Origin: Methanobacteriota archaeon
Lineage (GTDB): Archaea; Halobacteriota; Methanomicrobia; Methanomicrobiales; Methanospirillaceae
Direction: 5' to 3'
Length of the DNA stretch: 64,000 nucleotides
Assembly (NCBI GenBank): GCA_029547605.1
Contig: JAKPPB010000020.1
Coordinates: 1-64,000 of the forward strand
In this document: piece after piece, positions 52,249 through 59,549 of the stretch
Layout of the letters: each line of letters opens with the position of its first letter
How positions within the stretch are numbered: the stretch's first letter is position 1
Position numbers and translations under genes: made by a program
The notes under the pieces: generated by a model
Told to the model about the DNA's origin: nothing
Databases searched by the model: none
Seen by the model: only the letters and a program-made list of their open reading frames with translations

Positions 52249-53093
52249 CAAAGGGCCCCGCAATCCCCCTGGAACACCTCCTCTCTTTCCTGCGAGAGGA
52301 TGCACCCATGGGAGACATCACCTCTGATTCGCTCCTCTCCGGCGAGTGCTGCATGGCAAAAATTATCGCAAAAGACGGGGGGGTAATCGCGGGGCTCGAA
52401 GAGGCCGCCACACTCTTCCGGGCCTTCGGTGTCACGGTATCTCCCATGGTCTCCGACGGCGACAGGGTGGAGCCGGGGGCAACACTTGTGACCCTCCGGG
52501 GGCCTGCGAGCGCAGTACTTCTTGTCGAGCGGACCGCGCTCAACATCATGGGGAGGATGAGCGGGATCGCGACGATGACCCGCCGGCTCCAGGATATCAT
52601 CGAGAATCTCGGTGCAGGCTGCCGGATCGCTTCCACGCGGAAGACGGCGCCGGGGCTCCGGCTCCTTGACAAGAAAGCGGTCATCCTTGGCGGCGGGGAC
52701 CCTCACCGCATGACTCTCTCCGATGGCATCCTGGTCAAGGACAATCACCTGGCACTCTTGTCTGTGGAAGACGCCGTAACGAGGGCAAAGGACTATTCAG
52801 GGTACAGGAAAGTGGAGGTCGAGGTGCAGTGCCCTGAAGAGGCGGTGAGAGCGGCCCGTGCCGGTGCCGATATCCTTCTTTTCGATAATATGCCACCCGG
52901 AGAAATACGAGAGTCCCTCTCCCGGCTGTATGAGGCGGGGCTCCGCGATGGCCTCCTTGTCGAGGTCTCTGGCGGGGTCACTGAGGAGAACCTTGCCGAC
53001 TACGCGATTGGAGGGGTCGACCTGATCAGTCTCGGATGCCTCACCCATAGCGTCAAAAATATCGATATGAGCCTGGACATTTTCCGGGAATGA
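52245..53093 (+). CDS. nadC: Nicotinate-nucleotide pyrophosphorylase
   Basis: The 282-aa type II phosphoribosyltransferase has EDAPMGDITSDSLLSGE, ERTALNIMGRMSGIAT, ASTRKTAPGLRLLDKKAVIL, GGGDPHRMTLSDGILVKDNH and VEVSGGVTEENLADYAIGGV. It converts quinolinate and PRPP to NaMN. The start is GTG 52245, overlapping the nadA stop (GTGA). With nadX and nadA it completes the aspartate route to NAD. Confidence 0.96.
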   Translation: MTKGPAIPLEHLLSFLREDAPMGDITSDSLLSGECCMAKIIAKDGGVIAGLEEAATLFRAFGVTVSPMVSDGDRVEPGATLVTLRGPASAVLLVERTALNIMGRMSGIATMTRRLQDIIENLGAGCRIASTRKTAPGLRLLDKKAVILGGGDPHRMTLSDGILVKDNHLALLSVEDAVTRAKDYSGYRKVEVEVQCPEEAVRAARAGADILLFDNMPPGEIRESLSRLYEAGLRDGLLVEVSGGVTEENLADYAIGGVDLISLGCLTHSVKNIDMSLDIFRE

Positions 53094-53219
53094 ACGTGCC
53101 GGGCGCTCTCGCCCCAATCCCGGGGACGAAGTCACGGCAGAAACTTCAGTCTCCTGGAAATTCCAAACGCAACTCTTATCATTCCCTGTCTCACACTCCT
53201 GCCTGGTGGTGGGCAGAAT

Positions 53220-53747
53220 ATGCCAGAGGGTTCTCCTCTGCCGCAGACGATACAGGCAGAGGAAGATGCACGGAGGCGGAAGGTCAGGGGTCTAATAAAG
53301 CTCCTCCAGAGCAAATACCTTGATGAACGGTGGAAGGCAGCGGAGGCCCTCGAAGGCGTCGGGGACGCGACTGCAGTGCAGCCCCTGATCGATGCGTTGG
53401 ACGACCCCTTCGTGGACGTCTCCTGGATCGCGGCAAAGACACTCGGCCAGATTGGTAACGGGCGGGCATACGAACCGCTTCAAAAGGCACTCACGTCGGA
53501 AGAGAAGTGGCTTCGGATCGGCGCGGCGATCGGCCTCGGGAGGCTCGGTGACCGCCGGGCAGTCCCCGCGCTTATTGGGACAATGAAGGATCGGGATGCC
53601 CTGGTCAGGAAGCACGCGGCATGGGCACTTGGCAGGCTTGGGGACAGATCTGCACTGGAGGTGCTCAGGGAAGCAACCAAAGACCCGGACAGGAGGGTAA
53701 GAGAATCGGCAGAAGAAGCACTCGCTCGGCTTGAAGCCGCGGCCTGA
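53220..53747 (+). CDS. HEAT-repeat (PBS lyase-like) protein
   Basis: The 175-aa protein is made of about five HEAT repeats of 30 residues, e.g. RWKAAEALEGVGDATAVQPL, VSWIAAKTLGQIGNGRAYEP, LRIGAAIGLGRLGDRRAVPA and VRKHAAWALGRLGDRSALEV. Such alpha-solenoids bind other proteins or regulate; no enzyme motif is present. RBS GGTGGTGGG precedes ATG 53220. It precedes the membrane-anchored resolvase-like gene by 91 bp on the same strand. Confidence 0.88.
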   Translation: MPEGSPLPQTIQAEEDARRRKVRGLIKLLQSKYLDERWKAAEALEGVGDATAVQPLIDALDDPFVDVSWIAAKTLGQIGNGRAYEPLQKALTSEEKWLRIGAAIGLGRLGDRRAVPALIGTMKDRDALVRKHAAWALGRLGDRSALEVLREATKDPDRRVRESAEEALARLEAAA

Positions 53748-53838
53748 TTTGCGTCTTTTTGGTTGTCGCGGCACCCGGTTGCACTATTTCACCCTGCACG
53801 CGGAGTATTTTTCCCCATTTTGCCACAGAGTACTGGAT

Positions 53839-54330
53839 ATGATCGAATGGGTCCTCCTCCTGCTCGTCATTGGGACAATCCTCCTCGCATGGAGGTACCT
53901 TGCACTTCGCATGACCGTTGAACGGAGAGCCGCCAGCCTCTTCGAGGAGTGGCGATCACAGAGGATGGAAGACGAGGTGAGGGAGAGGGCAGGACTCCTT
54001 CACCGCGAGTGGACTCTCCAGGAAGAGGCCCGCGTCCGCCGCGATGCCATCGAGATGAGCGGGGCAGTCATCAGGGGAAAGGTGACGGAGCACCTGACTC
54101 CCTACTTTCCAGGGTTCTCTTACGACCCGCGCGATGCAAGGTTCCTCGGGACACCAGTCGACCTCATCGTGTTCGAGGGGCTCTCTGCCGGGTCCCTCGA
54201 ACACATCACGTTCCTCAAGGTAAAGACCGGGAAGACCGGTGCGCTCTCGCAGAGGGAGAGACAGGTCAGGGAGTGCGTTGAAAGGGGCCTCGTGCGGTAT
54301 GAGGTGCTGCACCTGCGGAAAGATTCATGA
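53839..54330 (+). CDS. Membrane-anchored Holliday-junction-resolvase-like protein
   Basis: The 163-aa protein has an N-terminal membrane helix (MIEWVLLLLVIGTILLAWRY), a charged linker and a C-terminal domain like the Endonuc_Holl family: VIRGKVTEHLTPYFPGFSYD, FLGTPVDLIVFEG and FLKVKTGKTGALSQRERQVR. The D and the K of the PD-(D/E)xK core are visible, but the position usually filled by Glu in FxEVKTG reads Lys (FLKVKTG). It may be catalytically altered. It converges with the KaiC-like gene with a 6-bp stop overlap. Function in membrane-proximal DNA processing is inference. Confidence 0.72.
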   Translation: MIEWVLLLLVIGTILLAWRYLALRMTVERRAASLFEEWRSQRMEDEVRERAGLLHREWTLQEEARVRRDAIEMSGAVIRGKVTEHLTPYFPGFSYDPRDARFLGTPVDLIVFEGLSAGSLEHITFLKVKTGKTGALSQRERQVRECVERGLVRYEVLHLRKDS

Positions 54331-54924
54331 TGGTCCCGCGCCCGATCTGACCTTCTTCGCTTCTTCGGCCCGGGGTGACAGGTCCATATCGATTGTTCCG
54401 TCGACGTAGGTTGTCAGCTGGGTGAGGAGGAGCGGGTCGAGCCCCTTCTCAACGGCAAGGAATATCCCAGATGCGTCGACAAGCCTGAGCTTGCTCGTGA
54501 TGAAGTGGATGAACTTCGAGATATTCGTGGAGGGGATGTAGATCAGCAGGGTGCTGATTGAATCAAAGAGCAGGCAGGCCTTCTGCCCAGAGAGAGTATT
54601 TAACACTTCAGTGATCGCGATGCCAAGGTCTGTCAGGTTGGAGGGGCTGCTGATGAACCGGCAGTCCTCCTGTCCTTCGGGGACCCGTCCCATCGCGTAC
54701 TTGGTGATGGTGTCGATGAACGAGACACGCCCCATATCGATCCCTTCTGCGGCGTAAAGCTTCTTCAATACGGCAGACGGGTGGTTTGAGGTGATCACGA
54801 CGACCCGGTGTCCCTGGCCGGTCAGGGAGCGAATGATGGAGATGTTGTTCTGTTTCAGCCTCTCTGCCGAGGATAAGACCAGGAACAGTCGGTTCTGCCC
54901 GATTCCCGTGAGGTCGATCGACAT
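54325..54924 (-). CDS. KaiC/RAD55-like protein without Walker A lysine
   Basis: The 199-aa protein follows a RecA/KaiC core: first strand and loop read LFLVLSSAERLKQNNISIIR, where a GxxGxGKT P-loop would be; the Walker B strand KACLLFDSISTLLIYI is kept, and VDGTIDMDLSP is like the KaiC C-terminal strands. ATP hydrolysis is unlikely. It starts 14 bp after the stop of the membrane sensor gene (RBS AGGTGGGAG), suggesting partners in one pathway. Start ATG 54924 was preferred over a TTG upstream. Confidence 0.65.
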   Translation of the reverse strand: MSIDLTGIGQNRLFLVLSSAERLKQNNISIIRSLTGQGHRVVVITSNHPSAVLKKLYAAEGIDMGRVSFIDTITKYAMGRVPEGQEDCRFISSPSNLTDLGIAITEVLNTLSGQKACLLFDSISTLLIYIPSTNISKFIHFITSKLRLVDASGIFLAVEKGLDPLLLTQLTTYVDGTIDMDLSPRAEEAKKVRSGAGPS

Positions 54925-54938
54925 GCACTCCCACCTGT

Positions 54939-55613
54939 TCAACGAGTGAGGAAATCCCGATAGGCAAGAGGTATCTCGTCCCGCTCCTCCACGATCGCCT
55001 GGTTCAATTCCCTGAAATTGGCGATGATCTGATCTGCATGGGTGATCTGCACCGAGAGTTCCATCTTCAATGCCTCAAGGTCAGGCTTCTCGCTTTCAAG
55101 CTGCAGGCGTATGGCGGCCATGTTGTCCCGCATGAGGGTGATGGGGTTCTTCATCCGCAGCGCCACCTCTGCAAGGTATCCGACCAGCGCCGAGTGCTTC
55201 TCTTCAATCGCCTTCTTCTGGAGAAGGATCTCTGCCTTTGCACGGTCCCTCTCCTCCGATATCCTCGCTACGATCCACGTGACTACCAGAAACATCACTG
55301 CCCGAAGCAGGGTTGCCCAGGAGAAGTCGCCGACAATACCACTGGTGAGGAATGTGGCGGCGACGAGCGCCGCGGCAACGACAAGCGCTTTCTGGTAATA
55401 CCAGATCGCCGCGAGGACCAGGAGCACGTAAAATATGTGGGTATAGCCAATCGCGGTGCGAAAAAAGAGGTGCACGCCGATTTCGAGGCCGATGCAGATC
55501 GCCCCGAGAATTACGAGTATCCAGATCTGCTGATTCGCGCCAGGAGACTTTGTCCTGCGCCTGTCGCTTGATCCTCCTTCCCTTTCCAGGCTGCCACGGT
55601 TCACATTCTTCAC
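54939..55613 (-). CDS. Membrane sensor with degenerate histidine-kinase dimerisation domain
   Basis: The 224-aa protein has a basic N-terminus, four membrane helices (residues about 28-120, e.g. IWILVILGAICIGLEIGVHL and ALVVAAALVAATFLTSGIV), a coiled coil (ISEERDRAKAEILLQKKAIE) and a DHp-like helix ALRMKNPITLMRDNMAAI. In kinases this helix reads xSHELRxPLT; here the phospho-acceptor His is absent, and no ATP-binding domain follows. It may relay signals by conformation to the KaiC-like protein next door. Confidence 0.68.
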   Translation of the reverse strand: MKNVNRGSLEREGGSSDRRRTKSPGANQQIWILVILGAICIGLEIGVHLFFRTAIGYTHIFYVLLVLAAIWYYQKALVVAAALVAATFLTSGIVGDFSWATLLRAVMFLVVTWIVARISEERDRAKAEILLQKKAIEEKHSALVGYLAEVALRMKNPITLMRDNMAAIRLQLESEKPDLEALKMELSVQITHADQIIANFRELNQAIVEERDEIPLAYRDFLTR

Positions 55614-55662
55614 GTAATCACCGATGGCTTATTAAGATTGGCCGTATCCGTTGCTGCTTCCC

Positions 55663-56061
55663 TCACCCGGCGGGTGAGGCGAGCGGGAAAATGTCATCGG
55701 CCGTGCGGACAAGGATCTCCCTCTCACCCCGGTATGTCTGTACCGTGCCATACAACGATACCTCATCGCCCGGCCGGGGCCACCCTCTCCTGACGGAACT
55801 GGAGGGGATAAAGACCCGCACACCCGAGACCACCAGGACCTGGTGACCACCGCTCGCAGTCATCGTGCTCTGTTCGACTGCCCCCTGGTGATGCACGAGC
55901 TCCCCTTCCGCGCTCCCGGGACCATAGGGGCGTGAGAAGAAGCCCTTGCCGGCCGATTCAATGACCAAAGATGCGGTGAGAACGATGACGATGACAAGGG
56001 CAAGAACAAGGACAGCAATCTTCTCCTGCCTGACCAGTATCACGGGAGAAGGGTATCTCAC
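55663..56061 (-). CDS. Membrane-anchored OB-fold protein
   Basis: The 132-aa protein has one N-terminal membrane helix (IAVLVLALVIVIVLTASLVI) and an extracytoplasmic-facing C-terminal domain with the OB-fold pattern VLVVSGVRVFIPSS, PRPGDEVSLYGTVQTYRGER and EILVRTADDIFPL. It resembles archaeal tRNA_anti-like small OB proteins. Whether it binds nucleic acid outside the cell is open. It is monocistronic, divergent from the wHTH gene. Confidence 0.68.
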   Translation of the reverse strand: MRYPSPVILVRQEKIAVLVLALVIVIVLTASLVIESAGKGFFSRPYGPGSAEGELVHHQGAVEQSTMTASGGHQVLVVSGVRVFIPSSSVRRGWPRPGDEVSLYGTVQTYRGEREILVRTADDIFPLASPAG

Positions 56062-56115
56062 CTGACATGATAAGCACCGACAGGTTGATGTGTTAACAGC
56101 GTTAACAGATCTGTT

Positions 56116-56343
56116 ATGCCAGAGATGAACCTTCCACCCTCATCTCTCACCGTCCTTCACATCCTTGATGAAGGAGGGGCTATGACCCATAAGGACCTGG
56201 TGAATAAGACACGTCTTGCACCACGCACGGTGAGATACGCATTGAAGAAACTGAAAGAGCAGCAACTGATCATCGAGAAGTTCAACTTCAAGGACGCTCG
56301 ACAGATCATCTACCAGAACCGTCCGGCCGCGGTGACGGCATGA
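56116..56343 (+). CDS. Small winged-helix DNA-binding protein
   Basis: The 75-aa protein is essentially one winged helix: LTVLHILDEGGAMTHKDLVN, KTRLAPRTVRYALKKLKEQQ, LIIEKFNFKDARQIIYQ. MarR/DeoR-like in pattern. Such single-domain archaeal proteins control nearby genes. Its stop overlaps the next HTH gene by 4 bp, so the two regulators are coupled. Confidence 0.85.
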   Translation: MPEMNLPPSSLTVLHILDEGGAMTHKDLVNKTRLAPRTVRYALKKLKEQQLIIEKFNFKDARQIIYQNRPAAVTA

Positions 56344-56747
56344 GCGCGCGGGACTGCGACATCATGGTATGCGACACCATGGTCCGCAGGTTTCTCCCGG
56401 CAATGAGAGCCGAGATGGTATTCCGGCTCATCCAGCAGCAGGGGCTCAGCCAGAGCGAGGCGGCAAAGAGACTCGGCATAACGAGGGCCGCCGTCTCGCA
56501 GTATATCAGCAGGAAACGCGGTGACGCGACGTTTGAGCTCTCGGCAGATATGAACGCCCTCATTGACCGCTGGGTGCTGGCCGTCGCAGGCAGGGAGGAC
56601 GGCATCACCCTCTGCGACATCTGCCAGTGCGCCATGAAGGATGGGGGGCCTCGCGAAGGCAGTGAATTCAGCCACGATTGCGAGGGGTCGCCCGGAGTCT
56701 TCCACCCTTCCTCCGGTACCAGAAGAGGAGAAGAAGGGCAGCAATAA
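56340..56747 (+). CDS. HTH transcriptional regulator with Cys-rich tail
   Basis: The 135-aa protein has a helix-turn-helix, GLSQSEAAKRLGITRAAVSQ YISR, preceded by RRFLPAMRAEMVFRLIQQ, the pattern of archaeal COG2522-type regulators, and a C-terminal CDICQC motif that could bind metal. The last 25 or so residues (GSEFSHDCEGSPGVFHPSSG) look unlike the family and are antisense to the end of the PLD gene, an overlap of 80 bp. Coupled to the upstream wHTH gene. Confidence 0.8.
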   Translation: MSARDCDIMVCDTMVRRFLPAMRAEMVFRLIQQQGLSQSEAAKRLGITRAAVSQYISRKRGDATFELSADMNALIDRWVLAVAGREDGITLCDICQCAMKDGGPREGSEFSHDCEGSPGVFHPSSGTRRGEEGQQ

Positions 56748-58365
56748 CCACGCAGGCGGCAGCGATCTTCAGAAGGTCGGGGCCTTTCCCCATCTCTTTC
56801 TGGCCGGCCTTTTCCCAGTCGCTCTCGAATGCGATGGAGTAATATTCTCCGACTCCCGGGTGGTGAATGATCACTCCCACTTCCCGGTTGAAAGTCGGCG
56901 AGTTCATATTCCAGTTGATGCTGCTGACAAGGACCTGCTCCCGGTCGACGATAACCCCCTTGTTGTGGATCTTTTCAACGCTGTCGGGGCCAAGGTATGC
57001 GCACCGCGCCTCGAGCGGCAGGCCTTCTGCTGCCGCCATCCTGTTGAGCAGGTCGACAAGTTCGTCGTTGTCCGCATCCCCTCCAATGTTGTAGTAATAG
57101 GAGTCAAGGATCACTCTTACTGGAATACCCCGGCGGGAGACGTTGACCGCGTCTGCAAGGAAAGGATTCAGGGACTGCGCCGTCTCGTTGGTGATATAGG
57201 CCATCTCTATGTCAACGCTACTCTTCGCACCGAGGATTAAGGGGTGCAGCAGGCTGCTCGTGTCAGGAGAGATGACAGGAGTAACGGTCGCTCCCTCAAA
57301 CACGTACGGCGAGAAAACCGCAGGATATTTGCCAAACGTGGGGATTTCCGGGTCCCCTGCCTTGGGCGCCGCCGCGACTGTCCACTCTCCCCCGGCATCA
57401 TGGGTGTACACGGACCTGAGGTATTCCGCAAGGCCGGGGTGCGTGATTGCCACACCCCACCCCCTGTTCCCCCTCATACCCCTCTCGGGAAATCCATTCT
57501 CCTTGAAGTTCTCGCTCGTGACCAGCACCCGGCTCCTGTCTATCACCATGTACTTTGAGTGGAGGAACCGGTAGGGGCTGTGCACCAGATCCGTTCCCTG
57601 CATGGTCCTGACTGGGATACCTGACCGGAGGAGGCGAGCAACCACGTCGTGCTCTTCTCTTGGAACACCCCCAACAGGTCCCCCTTCAAGGAGGACTTCG
57701 ACTGCAACCCCCCGCGTATGCGCCTCCTCGAGAAATCCTGAAAGGACGGGGCTCGTGAACTCGTAGATGCTCACCAGGATCTCTCGTTCCGCGCCCATGA
57801 CCAGGGCCGCAAAGACCTCCCTTGAACAGTCAGGAGAGACGAATGCGATCCCCCCGGCATCATCAAATGTTGCCGGCGCAAATTGCGACTGGCCGAGCAT
57901 CAGCACCCTTCCGTCCCACCTGCCGTCGGCAAAAAAGTGCACCTGCCCCTGCCGCGGTGATACCGTGCCCGGCCATTCCACCTTCTGTAGGCACACTCCA
58001 CCGGAATAGACAAGGATCTCGTCACCGGCGTTTGAGAGCTGGAACCGTCCTGTCCGGACCACGTCGGGAACCACGGGGGAGTTCCCGTCCCATTCAAAAT
58101 CTGGATAGCGGCCATGGCTGCTGCGGTAAGCCTCCGCGTCCATGGCAACGACTGTCCGGCCCGAAAGGACCGTCCCGGGAGGGAACCGGAACCCCCCTTC
58201 CCCGTCTGTCACCATGATGCCCTCTGCAGGGCCCCATCCTTCGATGCAGAGGTACTCGTCACGGTCGTTTGGGAGGAAGGGATCGGGGCAGAACTCGACG
58301 AGCATCACCCCCGACGCCGGGCCTGCCAGGAAGAGGAGGAGAAGGAAAAGGAGGGTCCGGATCAC
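56668..58365 (-). CDS. Surface-anchored protein with lamin-tail and phospholipase D-like nuclease domains
   Basis: The 565-aa protein has signal peptide MIRTLLFLLLLFLAGPASG, a lamin-tail-like domain (VMLVEFCPDPFLPNDRDEYL, VRTGRFQLSNAGDEILVY), two PLD domains with HKD motifs (HSKYMVIDRSRVLVTSENFK; HNKGVIVDREQVLVSSINWN) and a C-terminal membrane helix (LLKIAAACVVIAALLLLFWY). Both HKD motifs are intact, so phosphodiesterase activity on DNA or lipid outside the cell is plausible. GTG 58365 gives a clean signal peptide and fits the TATA element; ATG 58416 is the alternative. The 643-aa track ORF is overextended. Confidence 0.82.
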   Translation of the reverse strand: MIRTLLFLLLLFLAGPASGVMLVEFCPDPFLPNDRDEYLCIEGWGPAEGIMVTDGEGGFRFPPGTVLSGRTVVAMDAEAYRSSHGRYPDFEWDGNSPVVPDVVRTGRFQLSNAGDEILVYSGGVCLQKVEWPGTVSPRQGQVHFFADGRWDGRVLMLGQSQFAPATFDDAGGIAFVSPDCSREVFAALVMGAEREILVSIYEFTSPVLSGFLEEAHTRGVAVEVLLEGGPVGGVPREEHDVVARLLRSGIPVRTMQGTDLVHSPYRFLHSKYMVIDRSRVLVTSENFKENGFPERGMRGNRGWGVAITHPGLAEYLRSVYTHDAGGEWTVAAAPKAGDPEIPTFGKYPAVFSPYVFEGATVTPVISPDTSSLLHPLILGAKSSVDIEMAYITNETAQSLNPFLADAVNVSRRGIPVRVILDSYYYNIGGDADNDELVDLLNRMAAAEGLPLEARCAYLGPDSVEKIHNKGVIVDREQVLVSSINWNMNSPTFNREVGVIIHHPGVGEYYSIAFESDWEKAGQKEMGKGPDLLKIAAACVVIAALLLLFWYRRKGGRLRATPRNRG

Positions 58366-58391
58366 GCCAGAAAGGTGGGAAGGCAGGGAGG

Positions 58392-58398
58392 TATTAAT
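58392..58398. promoter_or_regulatory. Possible bidirectional TATA element between PLD and mfnE genes
   Basis: TATTAAT has a palindromic ATTAAT core. It predicts a plus-strand start near 58421 (mfnE ATG 58428) and a minus-strand start near 58369 (GTG 58365). No other TATA-like element fits either gene, so both may use this one, giving near-leaderless mRNAs. Confidence 0.4.
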
Positions 58399-58427
58399 CT
58401 GCTGAAATGCATTCATTAGAAGATAAT

Positions 58428-59036
58428 ATGCCTGCCCTGCGTCCCCCCGTCGTGCTGAAGATCGGCGGAAGCCTCCATGACTGTGCCGGGGAGATCTGCT
58501 CCCACCTCCTGGACCTCGGCCTCCCGGTCCTGATTGTCCCGGGAGGGGGCGCATTTGCAGACCTGGTGAGGGAAAGCCCTGTTGATGGCTCCGCGGCACA
58601 CTGGATGGCCATCGCGGCGATGGAGCAGTACGGGTGGTACCTCTCCTCGTTTGGCCTTCCCGTCACCACCGCGCTTCACACCCCAACCCGCCCTTTGGTC
58701 CTGCTTCCCTATGGCCTGCTTATGGCAAAAGACCCCCTCCCCCATCGCTGGGAGGTGACCTCCGATACGATTGCTGCGTGGTGTGCGCACGTCCTGCGGC
58801 TTCCCCTTGTCCTGCTCAAATCAGTTGACGGGATCCATTCCAACGGCCAGCTCTGCACCTCCATTGGGTCCCCGGTAGAAACCGACGACGTCGACCCCTG
58901 CTTCCTCCCTTTCGTGCTCGGCCGCCGTGTGCCCGCGCTGGTCGTCTCCGGGAGGCACCCCCACAGGATCCGGGCAGCACTCACGGGAGTCCCCACCATC
59001 GGTACGACCATTGGCTTTTTTAGTGTTTCAGAATAG
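58428..59036 (+). CDS. mfnE: Amino-acid-kinase-fold protein, probable methanofuran-pathway phosphate kinase MfnE
   Basis: The 202-aa protein has the kinase-fold motifs VVLKIGGSLHDCAGEICS, LIVPGGGAFADLVRE, WMAIAAMEQYGWYLSSFG and LVLLKSVDGIHSNGQ. It matches the small archaeal amino-acid kinase that phosphorylates 5-(aminomethyl)furan-3-methyl phosphate in methanofuran synthesis. Length fits MfnE and is shorter than aspartokinase or acetylglutamate kinase. ATG 58428 chosen over 58407, which lies before the predicted transcription start. Confidence 0.78.
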   Translation: MPALRPPVVLKIGGSLHDCAGEICSHLLDLGLPVLIVPGGGAFADLVRESPVDGSAAHWMAIAAMEQYGWYLSSFGLPVTTALHTPTRPLVLLPYGLLMAKDPLPHRWEVTSDTIAAWCAHVLRLPLVLLKSVDGIHSNGQLCTSIGSPVETDDVDPCFLPFVLGRRVPALVVSGRHPHRIRAALTGVPTIGTTIGFFSVSE

Positions 59037-59068
59037 AATATATGAGAACATCCAATCAGGAGGGTTTC

Positions 59069-59230
59069 ATGCCGATCAGAAAGTGCACATCATGCAGTTC
59101 ACCACTGGCCGAACCGGGCGCCACCGAGTTCGGATGCCCGAAATGTGATTATCAGATCAGGAGATGCTACCGGTGCCGGGAGCAGAGCATCCCCTATACG
59201 TGCCCGAAATGCGGGTTCGGGGGGCCCTGA
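59069..59230 (+). CDS. Small zinc-ribbon protein (DUF1610-type)
   Basis: The 53-aa protein has four CxxC pairs (RKCTSCSSP, FGCPKCDYQ, RCYRCREQ, YTCPKCGFGG), predicting two zinc sites. This archaeal family is typically encoded just upstream of aEF-1beta and is thought to bind RNA. RBS AGGAGGG precedes ATG 59069. The stop is 3 bp from the aEF-1beta start. Confidence 0.92.
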   Translation: MPIRKCTSCSSPLAEPGATEFGCPKCDYQIRRCYRCREQSIPYTCPKCGFGGP

Positions 59231-59233
59231 CCA

Positions 59234-59491
59234 ATGGGCACGGTGGCCATCATCCTGAAGGTCATGCCAGAATCTCCTGAAGTGGACCTTGTGGCCTTGA
59301 AGAGAGAGATCCAGGAGAAGGTCCCATCGGTTCGGGACATCCGCGAAGAGCCCATCGGGTTTGGCTTAAAAGCCCTCAAGGTTGCCGCGATTGTCAACGA
59401 TGCCGGCGGTGAGAGTGACGCGGTGGAATCCGAGATCCAGAAGATCTCCGGTGTCGAGCGCGCTGAGATCGTAGAACTGACCCTTACCTGA
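59234..59491 (+). CDS. ef1b: Elongation factor 1-beta
   Basis: The 85-aa protein starts MGTVAIILKVMPESPEVDLV and contains EPIGFGLKALKVAAIVNDAG and the end ISGVERAEIVELTLT. It exchanges GDP for GTP on aEF-1alpha. It forms an operon with the zinc-ribbon gene. Confidence 0.95.
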   Translation: MGTVAIILKVMPESPEVDLVALKREIQEKVPSVRDIREEPIGFGLKALKVAAIVNDAGGESDAVESEIQKISGVERAEIVELTLT

Positions 59492-59549
59492 AGGAGTCCC
59501 GCTTCGATCCATGCCTCTGCATGGAGAGCGAAGAATACTCAAATTTTTA

